Part shown: one piece after another, positions 6,580-7,243 of the stretch | Numbering within the stretch: position 1 is the first letter of the stretch | Layout of the letters: each line of letters starts with the position of its first letter | Origin: Bacillota bacterium | Lineage (GTDB): Bacteria; Bacillota_C; Negativicutes; Sporomusales; Sporomusaceae | Reading direction: 5' to 3' | DNA: 7,243 nucleotides | Assembly (NCBI GenBank): GCA_023441125.1 | Contig: JAEZQV010000500.1 | Coordinates: 1-7,243 of the forward strand | The notes under the pieces: model-generated | Told to the model about the DNA's origin: nothing | Databases searched by the model: none | The model's input: the letters and a program-made list of their open reading frames with translations, nothing else | Position numbers and translations under genes: made by a program

Positions 6580-6625
6580 TGCCTGAAATAAAAAGGAGCC
6601 TCACGGCTCCTTTTTATTTCAGGCA
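6580..6625 (-). terminator. Perfect 21-bp hairpin terminator after clpX
   Basis: The arms 6580-6600 and 6605-6625 are exact reverse complements (21 bp) around a 4-nt loop. Read on the minus strand the GC core GGAGCC/GGCTCC is followed by TTTTTATTT, a classic intrinsic terminator. Because the stem also starts with an A-rich tract, it would work on either strand. The clpX stop codon lies in the 5' arm. Confidence 0.95.
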
Positions 6626-7243
6626 GATTCTTCTTTTTTCTTATTCTTTCGTTCAACAGCAACCAACATGGGTTCTTCCTTGTTGACAACGACTTCTTTG
6701 GTCACAATGCATTTGGCAATGTCGGTGCGCGACGGAATATCATACATCACATTGCGCATGATCCCCTCAATGATCGCCCGCAGGCCTCTGGCACCGGTAT
6801 TGCGTTTTAGAGCCTCTCCCGCTATGGCTTTCAAGGCTTCTTCTTTAAATTCCAGTTGGACGTTGTCAATTTCCAGGAACTTCTGATATTGTTTAACCAG
6901 CGCATTCTTGGGTTCAATCAGAATACGCACTAAGGCCTCCTCATCAAGCGCGTCAAGAGTGACAATTACCGGCAGACGTCCGACAAATTCGGGAATAAGG
7001 CCAAATTTGAGGAGATCTTCTGGCAAAATGTTTTTCAGCATTTCACCTAATTGTTTCTTTTCCTTGCCGCGGACATCTGCACCAAAGCCCATGGACTTTT
7101 TGCCGGTCCGGGCACCGATAATTTTATCAATGCCGTCAAAGGCGCCGCCGCAAATGAACAGAATGTTGGTGGTATCAATCTGAATAAACTCCTGATGCGG
7201 GTGTTTGCGTCCGCCCTGCGGCGGCACACTGGCCACCGTACCC
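6619..7243 (-). CDS. clpX: ATP-dependent Clp protease ATP-binding subunit ClpX, C-terminal part
   Basis: Partial: about 207 residues of the roughly 420 expected; the zinc-binding domain, Walker A and B and pore-1 loop lie beyond the right edge. ClpX is a hexameric AAA+ unfoldase that feeds substrates to ClpP. The fragment opens in the pattern '[19 protein letters not shown]', with the RKH pore loop, then [25 protein letters not shown] is at the ClpP-contacting loop: MGF stands where E. coli has [19 protein letters not shown] carries the expected arginine finger, and [13 protein letters not shown] is the sensor-2 helix. It ends in a lysine/glutamate-rich tail ([10 protein letters not shown]). 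Reading is open from the window edge, with GTG at 7236 being an internal Val codon, not a start. The stop codon TGA (6621-6619) lies inside the terminator hairpin. Followed by lonB, as in other Bacillota. Confidence 0.97.
   Translation of the reverse strand, partial: GTVASVPPQGGRKHPHQEFIQIDTTNILFICGGAFDGIDKIIGARTGKKSMGFGADVRGKEKKQLGEMLKNILPEDLLKFGLIPEFVGRLPVIVTLDALDEEALVRILIEPKNALVKQYQKFLEIDNVQLEFKEEALKAIAGEALKRNTGARGLRAIIEGIMRNVMYDIPSRTDIAKCIVTKEVVVNKEEPMLVAVERKNKKKEESA

Noticed and set aside
6436..6618. Riboswitch or small RNA gene between clpX and lonB
   Set aside because: Apart from the clpX terminator only one short inverted repeat is present, with no recognisable aptamer core and no second terminator.

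Overview
The window is a densely packed piece of a low-to-mid GC bacterial chromosome. All genes lie on the minus strand, so transcription runs from high to low coordinates. In transcription order they are: the C-terminal half of clpX, lonB, lonA, the ribosome-assembly GTPase gene ysxC (engB/yihA), the two siroheme decarboxylase genes ahbA and ahbB, and the N-terminal half of a phosphate butyryl/acetyltransferase gene (ptb). The order clpX-lonB-lonA-ysxC is the classic Bacillota arrangement known from Bacillus subtilis. The membrane-anchored LonB paralogue is typical of endospore formers, and AhbA/AhbB belong to the siroheme-dependent alternative haem route of anaerobes. Together these suggest an anaerobic, probably spore-forming Bacillota, Clostridia or Negativicutes (Sporomusa/Pelosinus-like). 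The genus is an inference and cannot be fixed from this window.

Layout, right to left. (1) Positions 7243-6619: 3' part of clpX, closed by a perfect 21-bp hairpin terminator that includes its stop codon. (2) Positions 6618-6436: 183-nt gap with a promoter-like element resembling forespore sigma-G/sigma-F promoters, then lonB, which starts with TTG. (3) Positions 4740-4510: 231-nt gap with two successive terminator-like hairpins and a good sigma-A-type promoter, then lonA, best started at TTG 4509. (4) ysxC overlaps the lonA end by 8 nt. (5) A 70-nt gap with a moderate hairpin precedes ahbA. (6) ahbB follows after 46 nt, and ptb follows ahbB after only 6 nt, its Shine-Dalgarno lying inside the ahbB coding end.

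Functionally the right two thirds is protein quality control (ClpX unfoldase, two Lon proteases) plus 50S ribosome assembly (YsxC). The left third is tetrapyrrole metabolism (AhbAB: siroheme to 12,18-didecarboxysiroheme) joined to acyl-phosphate energy metabolism (Ptb). In B. subtilis the haem operon hemAXCDBL lies directly downstream of lonA-ysxC. Here the alternative-route pair ahbAB occupies the equivalent place without the other hem genes, which is the most notable contextual feature. I see no mobile element, CRISPR array, RNA gene, frameshifted gene or clearly novel system. Ordinary core genes explain most of the window, and the second-look items are mainly regulatory or contextual.
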